Source of the DNA: Acidobacteriaceae bacterium dw_441
Lineage (GTDB): Bacteria; Acidobacteriota; Terriglobia; Terriglobales; Acidobacteriaceae
Length of the DNA stretch: 64,000 nucleotides
Assembly (NCBI GenBank): GCA_018449715.1
Contig: JAAVVA010000002.1
Span: 310,001 to 374,000 of the forward strand
Direction: 5' to 3'
The first letter of the stretch is position 1, and each line of letters starts with the position of its first letter. Of the stretch, positions 53,322-62,550 are shown piece by piece. The notes beneath the pieces were generated by a model, which was not told the DNA's origin, did not search any database, and saw nothing but the letters and a program-made list of their open reading frames with translations. Both the position numbers and the translations under genes were made by a program.

Positions 53322-54479
53322 TTAGACCAGATTCTCGTGCCCCGCCAGCTTCAGCTCAGCCACTACCTTGCCGACATCCTGCGAACGCTCGCGAGTCGTA
53401 ATCAGCAGAGCGTCCTCCGTCTCCACTACGACCAGATCGCTCACCCCGACCAGAGCCACCGCCTTGCCCGGAGCATAAATATAGTTGCCATGCGCGTCGA
53501 TGTTCACGCACGCCCGGTCCGTCTTGTCGAAGATGTTCCTCAGCGCCAGATCCTCCGGGCAGCAGTCCGCCACGTGCTCATGCAGCGCCGACCAGCACCC
53601 CAGGTCGTTCCAGCAGAAGTCTCCCGGCAGGCAATAAATCTCCGAAGCCCCCTCGCCCTTCGCCGACCTCGGCTCCAACACAGCGTAGTCGATGGAGATG
53701 CTCTCGCACAGCGGATAGACCTCCTCAAAGACCTTCGCAAACCCAGGCGTCCCATAGGCTGCGGCAATCTTCTCCATCTGCACCGCCAGCTCCGGGCAGT
53801 GCTCGCGGATCGCCCCCGTCAGCGTCTTCACGCTCCACAGAAACATGCCGCTGTTCCACGCATAGGTCCCTGAAGCCACAAAAACCTCGGCCAGCGCCTT
53901 GTGCGGCTTTTCGGTAAACCGCTTCACATGATGGACCGGAATACCATCGATGGTCTCGACCTCGCCACCCTGCTCGATGTATCCGTAGCCTGTCTCGGCC
54001 TTCGTGGCAGGAACCCCGAGCACGACGATCTTCTCGCCGCTCGCGGCCAGCTTCACCCCGGCCCTGACGACCTCGGCAAACCTCTTCGTATCCTTGATGA
54101 CATGATCCGAAGGGAAGATGCCGATGACGGTCTCCGGCTCGGTCTTCTCCAGCAGAAACGCAGCCAAAGCGCATGCCGGAGCGGTATTTCTCGCCGTCGG
54201 CTCGCTCAGGATGTGCTCCTGGCTCAGACCGGGAAGCTGTAGAACGATCTCGTCTCGCAAAAGATCGTTCGTCACCACCCAGATATCCTCAGCCGAGGCG
54301 ACCGGCAATAGCCGGTCCACCGTCTGCTGAATCATCGTTCGCTCTCCGTCGAGAGCCAGAACCTGCTTCGCTCGTGACTTGCGGCTCCGCGGCCAGAACC
54401 GCGTGCCACTGCCACCCGCAAGAATCACCGGTGCGAAACGAAGCTTCGTTTCCCCGGACTGACCTTCAGCATAGCCCAT
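53322..54479 (-). CDS. Mannose-1-phosphate guanylyltransferase
   Basis: The 385-residue nucleotidyltransferase has PVILAGGSGTRFWPRSR (about 17-33), AKQ, EPTARNTAPA, FPSDH, AETGYGYIEQG, FTEKP and WNSGMF, the standard GMP set. It lacks the C-terminal isomerase domain of bifunctional ManC. It makes GDP-mannose from mannose-1-phosphate and GTP. ATG 54479 is used; a stretch of Ts precedes it. The phosphohexomutase and HAD genes follow on the same strand. Confidence 0.92.
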   Translation of the reverse strand: MGYAEGQSGETKLRFAPVILAGGSGTRFWPRSRKSRAKQVLALDGERTMIQQTVDRLLPVASAEDIWVVTNDLLRDEIVLQLPGLSQEHILSEPTARNTAPACALAAFLLEKTEPETVIGIFPSDHVIKDTKRFAEVVRAGVKLAASGEKIVVLGVPATKAETGYGYIEQGGEVETIDGIPVHHVKRFTEKPHKALAEVFVASGTYAWNSGMFLWSVKTLTGAIREHCPELAVQMEKIAAAYGTPGFAKVFEEVYPLCESISIDYAVLEPRSAKGEGASEIYCLPGDFCWNDLGCWSALHEHVADCCPEDLALRNIFDKTDRACVNIDAHGNYIYAPGKAVALVGVSDLVVVETEDALLITTRERSQDVGKVVAELKLAGHENLV

Positions 54480-54500
54480 GTTTTTTTATCCCAAGGGAAA

Positions 54501-54529
54501 GGACCGCACCGGTTTCCCAAATGCGGCCC
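54501..54529 (-). terminator. Hairpin after the aspartate aminotransferase gene
   Basis: An 8-bp GC-rich stem with one wobble (54501-54508 and 54522-54529) lies 18 bases beyond the stop codon and is followed by TTT on the minus strand, just before the guanylyltransferase gene. Confidence 0.55.
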
Positions 54530-54547
54530 TCTCCTGAAAATTACTCT

Positions 54548-55744
54548 CTAACCAAGCGAGGCAAAGTACTCCCGCATTCTCTTGACGCCCTCATCCACTA
54601 CATCGTGCGAAACCGCATACGACAACCGGATATGCTCCTTCGTACCGAAGGCCTCACCCGGAACCACCACCACATGCGCCTCGCTCAGCAGCTTCGCCGC
54701 AAGGTCTGTCGCGGAGGTAATTCCGCCCTTGCCGATGAAGTTCTTCACGTTCGGATAAACGTAAAACGCCCCTTCCGGAACCGTGCAGGTCAGCCCCGGA
54801 ATGGTCTTGAAACCTTCCAATACGCGGTCGCGCAGCTTGATGTAGTCAGCCCGCATCTCCGCCACACACTCCTGCGATCCGCTGACAGCAGCAATCGAAG
54901 CCCGCTGCACCATGCTCGCCGTGTTCGACGTGCTCTGCGACTGCAGCTTGCTCATCGCAGCGATCACCGCCTTCGGTCCCAGCGCAAAACCAGCGCGCCA
55001 GCCCGTCATCGCATAGGTCTTCGACAGCGACCCGAGCACGACCACATGCTCCTTACAATCCTTGAAGCTGCCGCCCGAGACGATCTTGCCCGTGAAGTTC
55101 AGGTAGACATAGCACTCATCCAGCAGCACGAAAATCCCGCGCTGGTGCGCCAGCCGCACGATAGCCTCAAGATCCTCCGGCGAAACCACCGCGCCCGAGG
55201 GATTCGACGGCGTGTTCAGAATGATCGCCTTGGTCTTCGGCGTAATCGCCGCCTCGATCATCTTCGCAGTCACGCGAAAGTTCTCCGCCTCGTTCGTCTC
55301 GACGGGAACCACGATGCCGCCCGCGTACTGAATGATGTCCTTGAACGAAACCCAGTAAGGAACCGGCAGGATCACCTCATCGCCGTGATCGACCAGCACC
55401 TGCACCGCGTTGAACAGCGCCAGCTTACCGCCGGTCGTGAAGACGCACTCCTCCGGAGCATAGTCCGAGCCGAAGTCCGCCGCGTGACGATCAACGATTG
55501 CCTTGCGAACCTCGGGAATGCCAGCGACGTTCGTATAACGGGTGAAGTTCTTCTCAATGGCCTCGATCGCCGCGTCCTTGATGTGGCGCGGAGTTGCGAA
55601 GTGCGGTTCACCTGCACCGAAGTCCGCCAGGTCTACGCCCTCAGACTTCAGCTTCAGCGCCGCAGCGGTGATAGCCATCGTTGCAGAAACTTCAATGCGG
55701 CCAATCCGGTCCGCAAAAATCTTGGTTGCCGTCGCTGTGCTCAT
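54548..55744 (-). CDS. Class I/II aspartate aminotransferase (PLP-dependent)
   Basis: The 398-residue protein has the PLP lysine Lys242 in SLSKTYAMTGWRAG, the NTPSNPSG segment with the Asn that holds the PLP ring, and the C-terminal RLSYA arginine for the alpha-carboxylate. It matches the 1b aspartate aminotransferase group (thermophile-type AspC), which may also act on prephenate. A GAGG lies only one to two bases before ATG 55744, unusually close. Directly upstream is a 90-base segment able to form a three-way junction. Confidence 0.92.
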   Translation of the reverse strand: MSTATATKIFADRIGRIEVSATMAITAAALKLKSEGVDLADFGAGEPHFATPRHIKDAAIEAIEKNFTRYTNVAGIPEVRKAIVDRHAADFGSDYAPEECVFTTGGKLALFNAVQVLVDHGDEVILPVPYWVSFKDIIQYAGGIVVPVETNEAENFRVTAKMIEAAITPKTKAIILNTPSNPSGAVVSPEDLEAIVRLAHQRGIFVLLDECYVYLNFTGKIVSGGSFKDCKEHVVVLGSLSKTYAMTGWRAGFALGPKAVIAAMSKLQSQSTSNTASMVQRASIAAVSGSQECVAEMRADYIKLRDRVLEGFKTIPGLTCTVPEGAFYVYPNVKNFIGKGGITSATDLAAKLLSEAHVVVVPGEAFGTKEHIRLSYAVSHDVVDEGVKRMREYFASLG

Positions 55745-55756
55745 ACCTCTAGTGTG

Positions 55757-55846
55757 TCAGATTTGCCCACCGAGATAAAGCGGCAGCCGGTTTTCGGCGG
55801 TGGATCGACTTGAATCCACCCTTATTTGAATAGACGGCAAATCTGA
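55757..55846 (-). ncRNA. Candidate structured 5' leader of the aminotransferase gene
   Basis: On the minus strand an 11-bp perfect stem (55846-55836 with 55767-55757; TCAGATTTGCC/GGCAAATCTGA) encloses two hairpins. One is a 7-bp perfect stem (GGTGGAT/ATCCACC, 55820-55814 with 55805-55799). The other is a 4-bp GCCG/CGGC stem with an AAAAC loop. Together they form a three-way junction ending 12 bases before the start codon. I do not recognise a known riboswitch class. It could instead be an unrelated palindrome. Confidence 0.4.
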
Positions 55847-55982
55847 ATCTACATAGCGAAAAGCGCGTTTCTCGTTACCGATATGCTTAACCTTAGGCAC
55901 ACCGGCGCACCTTCAAGAATCTGAGCGATGAGTGGTCAGTTCGACCGGGGGGGCATGTAGCCGGCAAGGCGAAAGGAAGTGG

Positions 55983-57470
55983 ATGAAGTTAGGCGAGGTA
56001 AGAAGCGAAGTGCTGGCGGGTCTAACCGCGGCACTGTCTCTGGTGCCCGAGGTTGTAGGCTTCGCCCTGGTAGCGCACGTGAATCCGCTGACCGGGCTCT
56101 ATGCAGCATTCATCATCTGTCTGGTCGCAGCCATATGGGGTGGACGCCCCGGAATGATCTCCGGTGCTGCTGGGTCCATGGCGGTTGTCTCCGCGGGATT
56201 GGTGGTCCAGCATGGAGTCGAATACCTCTTCGCCACTATCGTCCTCACTGGAATTCTCCAGATGATGTTCGCCTGGTTCCGGCTTGGCAAGTTGATCCGC
56301 ATGGTCCCGCATCCAGTGATGCTGGGCTTTGTCAATGGGCTGGCGATCATCATCGCATCCGCTCAGTTGCAGCATTTCCGCATCCACACGGCGCAGGGGA
56401 CCGAGATGTGGATGGCCCCGGCCAAACTGCTCACCATGCTGGGGCTTGTCGCGGTGACGGTGCTGGTTACCGTGCTGCTGCCGAAGTTAACGAAGGCCGT
56501 TCCTTCAGCGCTTGCCGGTATTCTTGCCGCAACAGTGGCCGCTCTGGCGTTTGGAATCAAGACGCGCACTGTCGGCGATCTCGCCTCGATTCACGGCGCA
56601 CTGCCACGCTTCCATGTTCCCCAGATTCCTTACAGCTTAGAGACTCTGCGCATCATCCTGCCGTATGCCCTGATATTGGCCGTGATTGGGCTCGTCGAGA
56701 CCCTCCTCACGCTGAACCTGATTGACGAAATCACCGATACACATGGGCGACCGAACAAAGAGGCCATGGCACAGGGTGTGGGCAACTTCATCGGTGCGCT
56801 CTTCGGTGGCATGGGTGGGTGTGCCATGATCGGGCAAAGCATGATCAACCTGAACGCCGGGGGGAGGCGCCGACTATCGGGCATTGCTTCCGGGAGCTTT
56901 CTGCTGTCTTTTATCCTTGTGGGATCAAAACTGATTGAAAAGATTCCGCTTGCGGCTTTGGTAGGCGTTATGTTCGTCGTGGCCGCGGAGACTTTCAACT
57001 GGAAGAGCCTTCGGAGCATGGCCAGGGTCCCGAAACACGACACCATGGTCATGCTTGTTGTAACCCTGGTTACGGTGTTGACCAACCTCGCCGTCGCAGT
57101 CGTCACTGGAATCGTGATCGCGGCGCTTGTCTTTGCCTGGGATCACGCACAACAACTGGAGGTAGAAATCACGGAGTCTGAGGAGAGCAAAACGTACTGC
57201 TTGCATGGCAGTCTCTTCTTCGCCTCCGCGACCCAGTTCACGCGATTCTTCACTCCAAAGGAAGACCCGGCGGATGTTTATCTCAAGTTCGATCATGCAC
57301 GGATTATGGACTCCTCTGCGCTGGAAGCCATAGAAACCTTGGCGGGACGCTACCGCGATCTTGGGAAAGTTCTCCATGTGAGGGGGCTGAGCGAAAACTG
57401 CGACATGCTCTTGCGGCGGAAGGACGGCAACGTAACGATGCTTCCTATCGAGGAACCAGAGGCAGCTTAG
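55983..57470 (+). CDS. SulP family inorganic anion transporter
   Basis: The 495-residue protein has about 10-12 membrane helices of the SulP/SLC26 fold (LAGLTAALSLVPEVVGFALVAH, GRPGMISGAAGSMAVV, NKEAMAQGVGN, GGMGGCAMIGQSMINLNAGGRRRLSGI). A C-terminal STAS-like domain covers about residues 405-480. Family members carry sulfate, bicarbonate or organic anions. ATG 55983 has AAGGAAG six bases upstream; a longer frame from 55932 lacks this. Codon use is less GC-rich than in the surrounding core genes. Confidence 0.9.
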   Translation: MKLGEVRSEVLAGLTAALSLVPEVVGFALVAHVNPLTGLYAAFIICLVAAIWGGRPGMISGAAGSMAVVSAGLVVQHGVEYLFATIVLTGILQMMFAWFRLGKLIRMVPHPVMLGFVNGLAIIIASAQLQHFRIHTAQGTEMWMAPAKLLTMLGLVAVTVLVTVLLPKLTKAVPSALAGILAATVAALAFGIKTRTVGDLASIHGALPRFHVPQIPYSLETLRIILPYALILAVIGLVETLLTLNLIDEITDTHGRPNKEAMAQGVGNFIGALFGGMGGCAMIGQSMINLNAGGRRRLSGIASGSFLLSFILVGSKLIEKIPLAALVGVMFVVAAETFNWKSLRSMARVPKHDTMVMLVVTLVTVLTNLAVAVVTGIVIAALVFAWDHAQQLEVEITESEESKTYCLHGSLFFASATQFTRFFTPKEDPADVYLKFDHARIMDSSALEAIETLAGRYRDLGKVLHVRGLSENCDMLLRRKDGNVTMLPIEEPEAA

Positions 57471-57556
57471 GAACTTGCTGTCAAAAGCAAGGAATGGCAG
57501 AAGATGCTCGCGCAATATGCATGGAACGTCTTCTGCCGCTCGGTACCAATAAGTCA

Positions 57557-57590
57557 GCTTGTCGTCCGTAATGTTTTACGGACGACAAGC
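57557..57590. terminator. Long bidirectional hairpin between sulP and the next gene
   Basis: A perfect 15-bp stem (57557-57571 and 57576-57590) with a 4-base loop lies between convergent genes. The plus side continues GCATTTACTT, with no pure T-run. Confidence 0.75.
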
Positions 57591-57647
57591 GCATTTACTT
57601 ACCGCAAGACCCCGGCAATCAATTCCAAATACATCTTCCACTGAAGC

Positions 57648-59015
57648 TCACGACGCAAATCCGCGTATATAGGGGGTATTCGGAGGCCGCGGGCCCGATT
57701 CAAAGAGCGGTCCGTGCGTCGAGCGATATTTCATGTTCATGTACGGAGTCTCGACGCGGCGCCCGACGGCCGAGTAACGGCCATTCTCCCAGTTCGAGTC
57801 CATGTAGTGGTTCACAATCCCGGTCGATAGAAGCAGCCGCTCCGCATTGAACGGCTCCTTTCTCGTCAGCATCATCTCCGTGATCCAGTGCTCGTGGCCG
57901 TTCGCCGCGTGATACTGCGAGATAGGGCCAGGCCAGCCAAGCATCGAGATGATGGTCGGGTCCTTCTGCCCTTCGATTTCGCCCGCATAGGTCCACCCCA
58001 CCCCCGCACCCGAAATCACCGCCGCATTGGTCCCGTCGTTATACTCCACGATGCAGACATTCGGGCGCGGCCCCTCCTGAAAGTGTCCCTGCTTCAGGTC
58101 AAAATTCTTTCGCACGGCTTCCAGCAGGTTGTTGGCCCAGGGAGTACTCTCGACCCACTTCCACGTCTCAGGCCCCCGAATGGACTGCACCGACTTGACG
58201 CCCGTCTCACCACCCTTGCGGCGGTCGTGGAATGCCTGAAGCACATCGACACAATGGAAGATGGCTCCCTCATCCGCGGTGCCTCCAACCACGATCGAGT
58301 TCTTGATCGGCGTATCGGTGGCGATCTCGACCTCGGGCTTGCGGAAGTAAGCCGGAATGGAGGACCCCCCGGTCAGGGGAAAGTCCAGCTCGCGGGATTT
58401 ATCGAACATCCACTTGGCATCGTCCCAGTTGTAAGAGAGGTGCTTGTCATTAAACACAGGAACCGAGCGCTTGCTCTGCTCAAAAACCTTCATCACCTGC
58501 TGGTAGATCCACCAGCGCGGCAAGAGCCAGTGCCCCTTCAGATCGGTCGGATAGTTCCCATGTTCTGCGACGATGACCACACCGTCGACATCAAGATCCT
58601 TCCCACCCAGCGTGACAGCTTCCCCGACTGTTTTGAAGATAGGAATATTCTTCGCTTTGCATACCTTCTGAGCCAGCAGGCTCGTATCGAACTGATGGAC
58701 ATAAACCGACACCACATCCACCCGCGAAGGAGTGTGGGCGCCCTTCCACCAATAACCGTCGATCAGCTTGTTTACGATCCAGTCCGCGTGTGAAGTAGGA
58801 AGCCCCCAATAGCTGACAAGACAGGCAATACGTGGCCGCTTTTGCGTAGTCTGCGCGCCAGCATTGGGCGTGATCCCGGTCATAGCCGCCAGACCGGCCA
58901 TCCCGGCCATTCCCAGCATTTCGCGCCGGGTGAAGAGAGAGTTCAATTCCATCGTTTCAGTGATTGGCGAGGAACCTGTCACCCCGCCTGCAATTTCGAG
59001 TTGCTTCTCTTTCAT
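57648..59015 (-). CDS. Tat-exported protein of unknown function
   Basis: The 455-residue protein has a twin-arginine signal (TRREMLGMAGMAGLAAM, Arg at 30-31) and a mature region that begins PRIACLVSYWGLPTSHAD. The fold looks alpha/beta in the first half (VDGVVIVAEHGNYP, KRSVPVFNDKHLSYNW, GGSSIPAYFR). Its second half contains GGTADEGAIFHCVDVLQAF and GHEHWITEMML. I know similar proteins only as uncharacterised Tat-signal proteins in acidobacteria and planctomycetes. Several conserved-looking His and Glu residues could bind metal, but no known active site is evident. The start may be ATG 59015 or 58952. Confidence 0.7.
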   Translation of the reverse strand: MKEKQLEIAGGVTGSSPITETMELNSLFTRREMLGMAGMAGLAAMTGITPNAGAQTTQKRPRIACLVSYWGLPTSHADWIVNKLIDGYWWKGAHTPSRVDVVSVYVHQFDTSLLAQKVCKAKNIPIFKTVGEAVTLGGKDLDVDGVVIVAEHGNYPTDLKGHWLLPRWWIYQQVMKVFEQSKRSVPVFNDKHLSYNWDDAKWMFDKSRELDFPLTGGSSIPAYFRKPEVEIATDTPIKNSIVVGGTADEGAIFHCVDVLQAFHDRRKGGETGVKSVQSIRGPETWKWVESTPWANNLLEAVRKNFDLKQGHFQEGPRPNVCIVEYNDGTNAAVISGAGVGWTYAGEIEGQKDPTIISMLGWPGPISQYHAANGHEHWITEMMLTRKEPFNAERLLLSTGIVNHYMDSNWENGRYSAVGRRVETPYMNMKYRSTHGPLFESGPRPPNTPYIRGFAS

Positions 59016-59172
59016 AACGGTTATTCGATCCTGTCGATACAGATTTAATTTCTTACAAAGAAATGCGGCAACCTGCTCTTCTAAGTCTGGTCGGTGTTTG
59101 TCATCGTACTACTATCCCCACACCGCGCGACTCTAAATGTAATGGAGGCCTACAACTGGATTGTGCGGAGGT

Positions 59173-60159
59173 TCACTTTGCGTTTGATCTCGTCTGTTCT
59201 GCTTTGTCCGTACGAGGAGGAGGCACCTGCCCCTCGGCCCTGAGCGCGTTATCGACCATGTCGAACACAAACTCGATAGGCACCGCACCTTCGAACTTGG
59301 CGCCATTCACAAAGACTGTGGGAGTAGTCGAAACTCCTAAACTGCTCGCAATAGCCACACTTTGTTGCTCTGGAGTAGGGTCCTGTTTTTCGATACACGA
59401 TTTCAGTTTCTCTTCGTCGACATGGAAGCGATGACCCTCTTCCGTAGCCTCCGTGTCGATCTCATGCTCAGCGACAGCCAGCTTACGTTCACTTCCGCCA
59501 TACTCTGAGGAGTGTTCATGAATCCTGTCTACGGCGGCCCAATATGCGGCGGGATTTTCCCGACCAAGACAGTCTGTATCGATGGCCGCACGCATCGCCC
59601 ACGGATGCCCCTCACTGGGAATGTTCTGATAAACGATCCTCACCTGGTCCTTATAGTGGTCCGTCAGCGCGGGAAATAGTTCCTTGTGCAGTCGCGCGCA
59701 ATACGGGCATTCAAGGTCATCGAAACTGACAATCAGAACGGGCGCTGTCACAGGTCCGCCCCGAGAAGGTCTTCCTTCATGTGGAATCTTTGGGCGAGGA
59801 TCGGCAGCAATGTCATAGGTTGTGAACTGTGCGAGCCGAGAGCCATCCTTCGAAATAAGAAGGGAGACATCGCCGCTCGCCCCGCTCATCGCGCTGACAA
59901 AGTGAGCAGAAAGCTTATCGAACCCGGGAAGTTCACTCGGGCCTTCTACATTGAAAGACAAGCTCGAAGCCGGAGGAAACTCTACCTTCGAACGAAGTAA
60001 TGCTTCAACACGTTGTCGCACCACCGGAGACAACTCTGTCGATGGACTTTGGGCCATAAGACCAGAGCCGCTCACGAGTGATAGCAACCATAAACAAAGC
60101 AAAGACTTTTTGATGCAATGCAAAGCAACCCCCGATCCCACCAATCTTAGCCGTTCCAT
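59173..60159 (-). CDS. Exported DsbA-family thioredoxin-fold protein
   Basis: The 328-residue protein has a hydrophobic N-terminal segment (about 18-36), a region of about 90 residues without a known domain, and a DsbA/thioredoxin domain with active site CPYC (151-154, FDDLECPYC). A cis-proline segment TTPTVFVNG lies near residue 288. It resembles the DsbA-like/DSBA-BdbD proteins that oxidise or isomerise disulfides outside the membrane. The start is uncertain: ATG 60159 gives a long polar tail before the signal, and TTG codons nearer the signal are possible. Confidence 0.85.
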   Translation of the reverse strand: MERLRLVGSGVALHCIKKSLLCLWLLSLVSGSGLMAQSPSTELSPVVRQRVEALLRSKVEFPPASSLSFNVEGPSELPGFDKLSAHFVSAMSGASGDVSLLISKDGSRLAQFTTYDIAADPRPKIPHEGRPSRGGPVTAPVLIVSFDDLECPYCARLHKELFPALTDHYKDQVRIVYQNIPSEGHPWAMRAAIDTDCLGRENPAAYWAAVDRIHEHSSEYGGSERKLAVAEHEIDTEATEEGHRFHVDEEKLKSCIEKQDPTPEQQSVAIASSLGVSTTPTVFVNGAKFEGAVPIEFVFDMVDNALRAEGQVPPPRTDKAEQTRSNAK

Positions 60160-60238
60160 CCGGGCTGGAGGCAGGAAATCGGCTTATATTTACTGGCCTA
60201 CAAACACCGAAGGATCACAACTGTCGACGTATGCTGGT

Positions 60239-60964
60239 ATGCACATGAAACTCCTCGCCGCCGCACTCATCATGCTCGCCGTCCCCAGCTTCGCCCAGCA
60301 AGCCACCGCCTGGCGCTTCGATAACTTGACCAAAATCGGTGATGCCCAGGTCAGCACCGTCGGCAAGCCACAGGTCGTGGACACCCCCATCGGCAAGGCC
60401 ATCCATTTTGAAGGCCACGGAAACACCCACAGCAGCGACCCCGAAAGCGGCAACCCCACCGGCGATGCGCTTTATCTCAACGCCGCCCCGCTCTCCGGCG
60501 ACACGACCTACACCCTCGAAGTCCTCTTCCGCCCCTCGTCGAAGGGCGCGCCCGCACAGCGCTTCTTCCATCTGCAAGACAACCACTCCGAATCCCGCCG
60601 CATGTTCGAGATCCGCATCCGCAACAACCAGTGGTGCCTCGATACCGTCGGCATCGACATCCATCACGGCGTCGAGCAGCATGGAGTCACCCTGGCCTGC
60701 GACGCCGCGCATCTCCATCCACTCGACCGCTGGTACGTCGCGACCGCAACCTACGACGGCAAAACCCTCCGCGGATACATCGACGGCAAACTGCAAGGCG
60801 AAATCGCCGTCATCCTGGAGCCGCTCCCGCCCGGCACCACGTCCGTCGGCACCCGCATCGACAAGCGCGACTTCTTCACCGGCGATGTTCACTCAGCACG
60901 CTTCACCCCCAGCGTCCTCCCGCCAGCAAACTTTTTGAAAGTCCCCGACGCAGCCAAACAATAG
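60239..60964 (+). CDS. Secreted LamG/concanavalin-like domain protein
   Basis: The 241-residue protein has a signal peptide (MKLLAAALIMLAVPSFAQQ) and one LamG-like jelly-roll domain over most of the mature part. Segments such as TYTLEVLFRPSS, DNQ-rich turns, DRWYVATATYDGKTLRGYIDG and TSVGTRID are typical. Such domains usually bind carbohydrate or protein surfaces; no catalytic motif is visible. Starts at 60239 and 60245 are both possible. It is divergent from the DsbA-like gene across a short gap. Confidence 0.8.
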   Translation: MHMKLLAAALIMLAVPSFAQQATAWRFDNLTKIGDAQVSTVGKPQVVDTPIGKAIHFEGHGNTHSSDPESGNPTGDALYLNAAPLSGDTTYTLEVLFRPSSKGAPAQRFFHLQDNHSESRRMFEIRIRNNQWCLDTVGIDIHHGVEQHGVTLACDAAHLHPLDRWYVATATYDGKTLRGYIDGKLQGEIAVILEPLPPGTTSVGTRIDKRDFFTGDVHSARFTPSVLPPANFLKVPDAAKQ

Positions 60965-61155
60965 CCCAAAACACATATTCCAGCCGACAACCGCTGACCA
61001 AACATCCAGCAGTTCATCCGATGATGACGACAAGGACGTTTGTCGGGAGTAACCCTGTCAAATGTTAGAAGCATCAGGTCTCTGCCATTGGCTGTGGTGG
61101 TTCCAGAGATCGCGAACTGAGCCCAAGCATAGTTCAATACAGGGAGAGGACGACA

Positions 61156-62436
61156 ATGAGCAAGAGAGCCAGAAAATCGTCACGCCGGATCATAGTATGT
61201 GCATTCCTGATGCTTGCGGCTGGAATGCCTGCGTACTGCCAGGGATCGGCTATTCTCGCGGGCGGGCTCATAGACCCGGCCACCGGACAGCTAACAGCGG
61301 ACCAGACGATCCTTGTTGACGGCGGGAAGATCACAGCGATTGGAAGAAAGCTGCCCATCCCCAAAGGGGCGAAGGTCATTGACCTTAGTAATGACACGGT
61401 CCTCCCCGGCCTGATGGATGCGCACACCCATCTTTGTGCAAACGTTGATGCGAAATGGGATCTGGGTGACTTCTGGATCATGGCAATGCAGCGACGCCCC
61501 GGATACCGCGCTCTGCTGGGTGCTGCGAACGCCCGAGAAATGCTGCAATCCGGATTCACAACCGTTCGAGACGTCGGCAACTCAGGAGATTACCTCGATG
61601 TGGACCTGAAGAAATCGATCGAAGAGGGGCTGATCCCAGGGCCAACCATCGTTCCTGCAGGCCGGATCATTACTCCCTATGGAGGACAGTTCTGGGATCA
61701 TCCCGCGAAGCCGGAGACATTAGACAATCCCGAGTACCTAGTGGCCGATTCGAAGGATGAGCTGAGGAAGGCCATCCGCCAGAACATCTACTGGGGATCG
61801 CAAGTGATAAAGATCGTAGTGGATGGACAACGTTACCAATATGATGCCGAGGATGTGAGCTTCATCGTTAGTGAAGCTCATGCTGCTGGCGTAAAAGTAG
61901 CAGCACATGCTCAGACGGAAAAGGGTGCGAGGGTAGCTCTGGAAGGTGGCGTCGATTCCATTGAACATGGCTGGAGAATGACCGACAATGATTTAGCTTT
62001 GGCGAAGTCGAAGGGCATAGTGCTTGTGAGCACCACCTTCACCATTTCGGAATTGATTGCGGACGGAATGGAACCGGACGCCGCAAAGCGAACTCATGAC
62101 AGATACGTAGAGCGGTTACGGAAGGCATACGAAATAGGTGTCCGGGTAGTTTTCGGAACCGACCTCATGTCCGTAGTGCCCGGACAAACACGAGGGGAAT
62201 CCGCACTCGATTACGTGGACAGTTTCACGGAGGCCGGTGTCAGTGGAGCCGACATCATTAGAGCGATGACGCTCGATGCAGCGCAGCTCCTGGGAGTAGA
62301 AAAGAAGCATGGGCTGTTGAAGAAGGGCATGGATGCCGACATAGTCGCAGTTACGGGAAACCCTCTCAAGGACCCCTCTTCATTGAAAAAAGTCGTTTTT
62401 GTCATGAAGGGTGGCGAGGTGTACAGGAAGCCTTAG
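61156..62436 (+). CDS. Exported amidohydrolase (imidazolonepropionase/prolidase-like)
   Basis: The 426-residue metal-dependent hydrolase has a signal segment (about residues 10-29) and a small beta domain, then the TIM barrel. Metal ligands are in DAHTHL (His90, His92), a Lys in VIKIVVDG that may be carboxylated, AHAQT, EHGW and the GTDL Asp. Closest recalled families are the exported Xaa-Pro dipeptidase-like and imidazolonepropionase-like amidohydrolases. GGGAGAGG precedes ATG 61156. Base use is clearly more AT-rich than in the coaD and sigma genes that follow. Confidence 0.88.
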   Translation: MSKRARKSSRRIIVCAFLMLAAGMPAYCQGSAILAGGLIDPATGQLTADQTILVDGGKITAIGRKLPIPKGAKVIDLSNDTVLPGLMDAHTHLCANVDAKWDLGDFWIMAMQRRPGYRALLGAANAREMLQSGFTTVRDVGNSGDYLDVDLKKSIEEGLIPGPTIVPAGRIITPYGGQFWDHPAKPETLDNPEYLVADSKDELRKAIRQNIYWGSQVIKIVVDGQRYQYDAEDVSFIVSEAHAAGVKVAAHAQTEKGARVALEGGVDSIEHGWRMTDNDLALAKSKGIVLVSTTFTISELIADGMEPDAAKRTHDRYVERLRKAYEIGVRVVFGTDLMSVVPGQTRGESALDYVDSFTEAGVSGADIIRAMTLDAAQLLGVEKKHGLLKKGMDADIVAVTGNPLKDPSSLKKVVFVMKGGEVYRKP

Positions 62437-62550
62437 CCACAAGCGACACTTCGCAGGCCGAAACCCTCTCACGTTGTATACATAATTTGCTCTGACAAGT
62501 CGGATTGTCACACATGATGGCCAGTCCGGCGACCGCCCTCGCCACACCCC

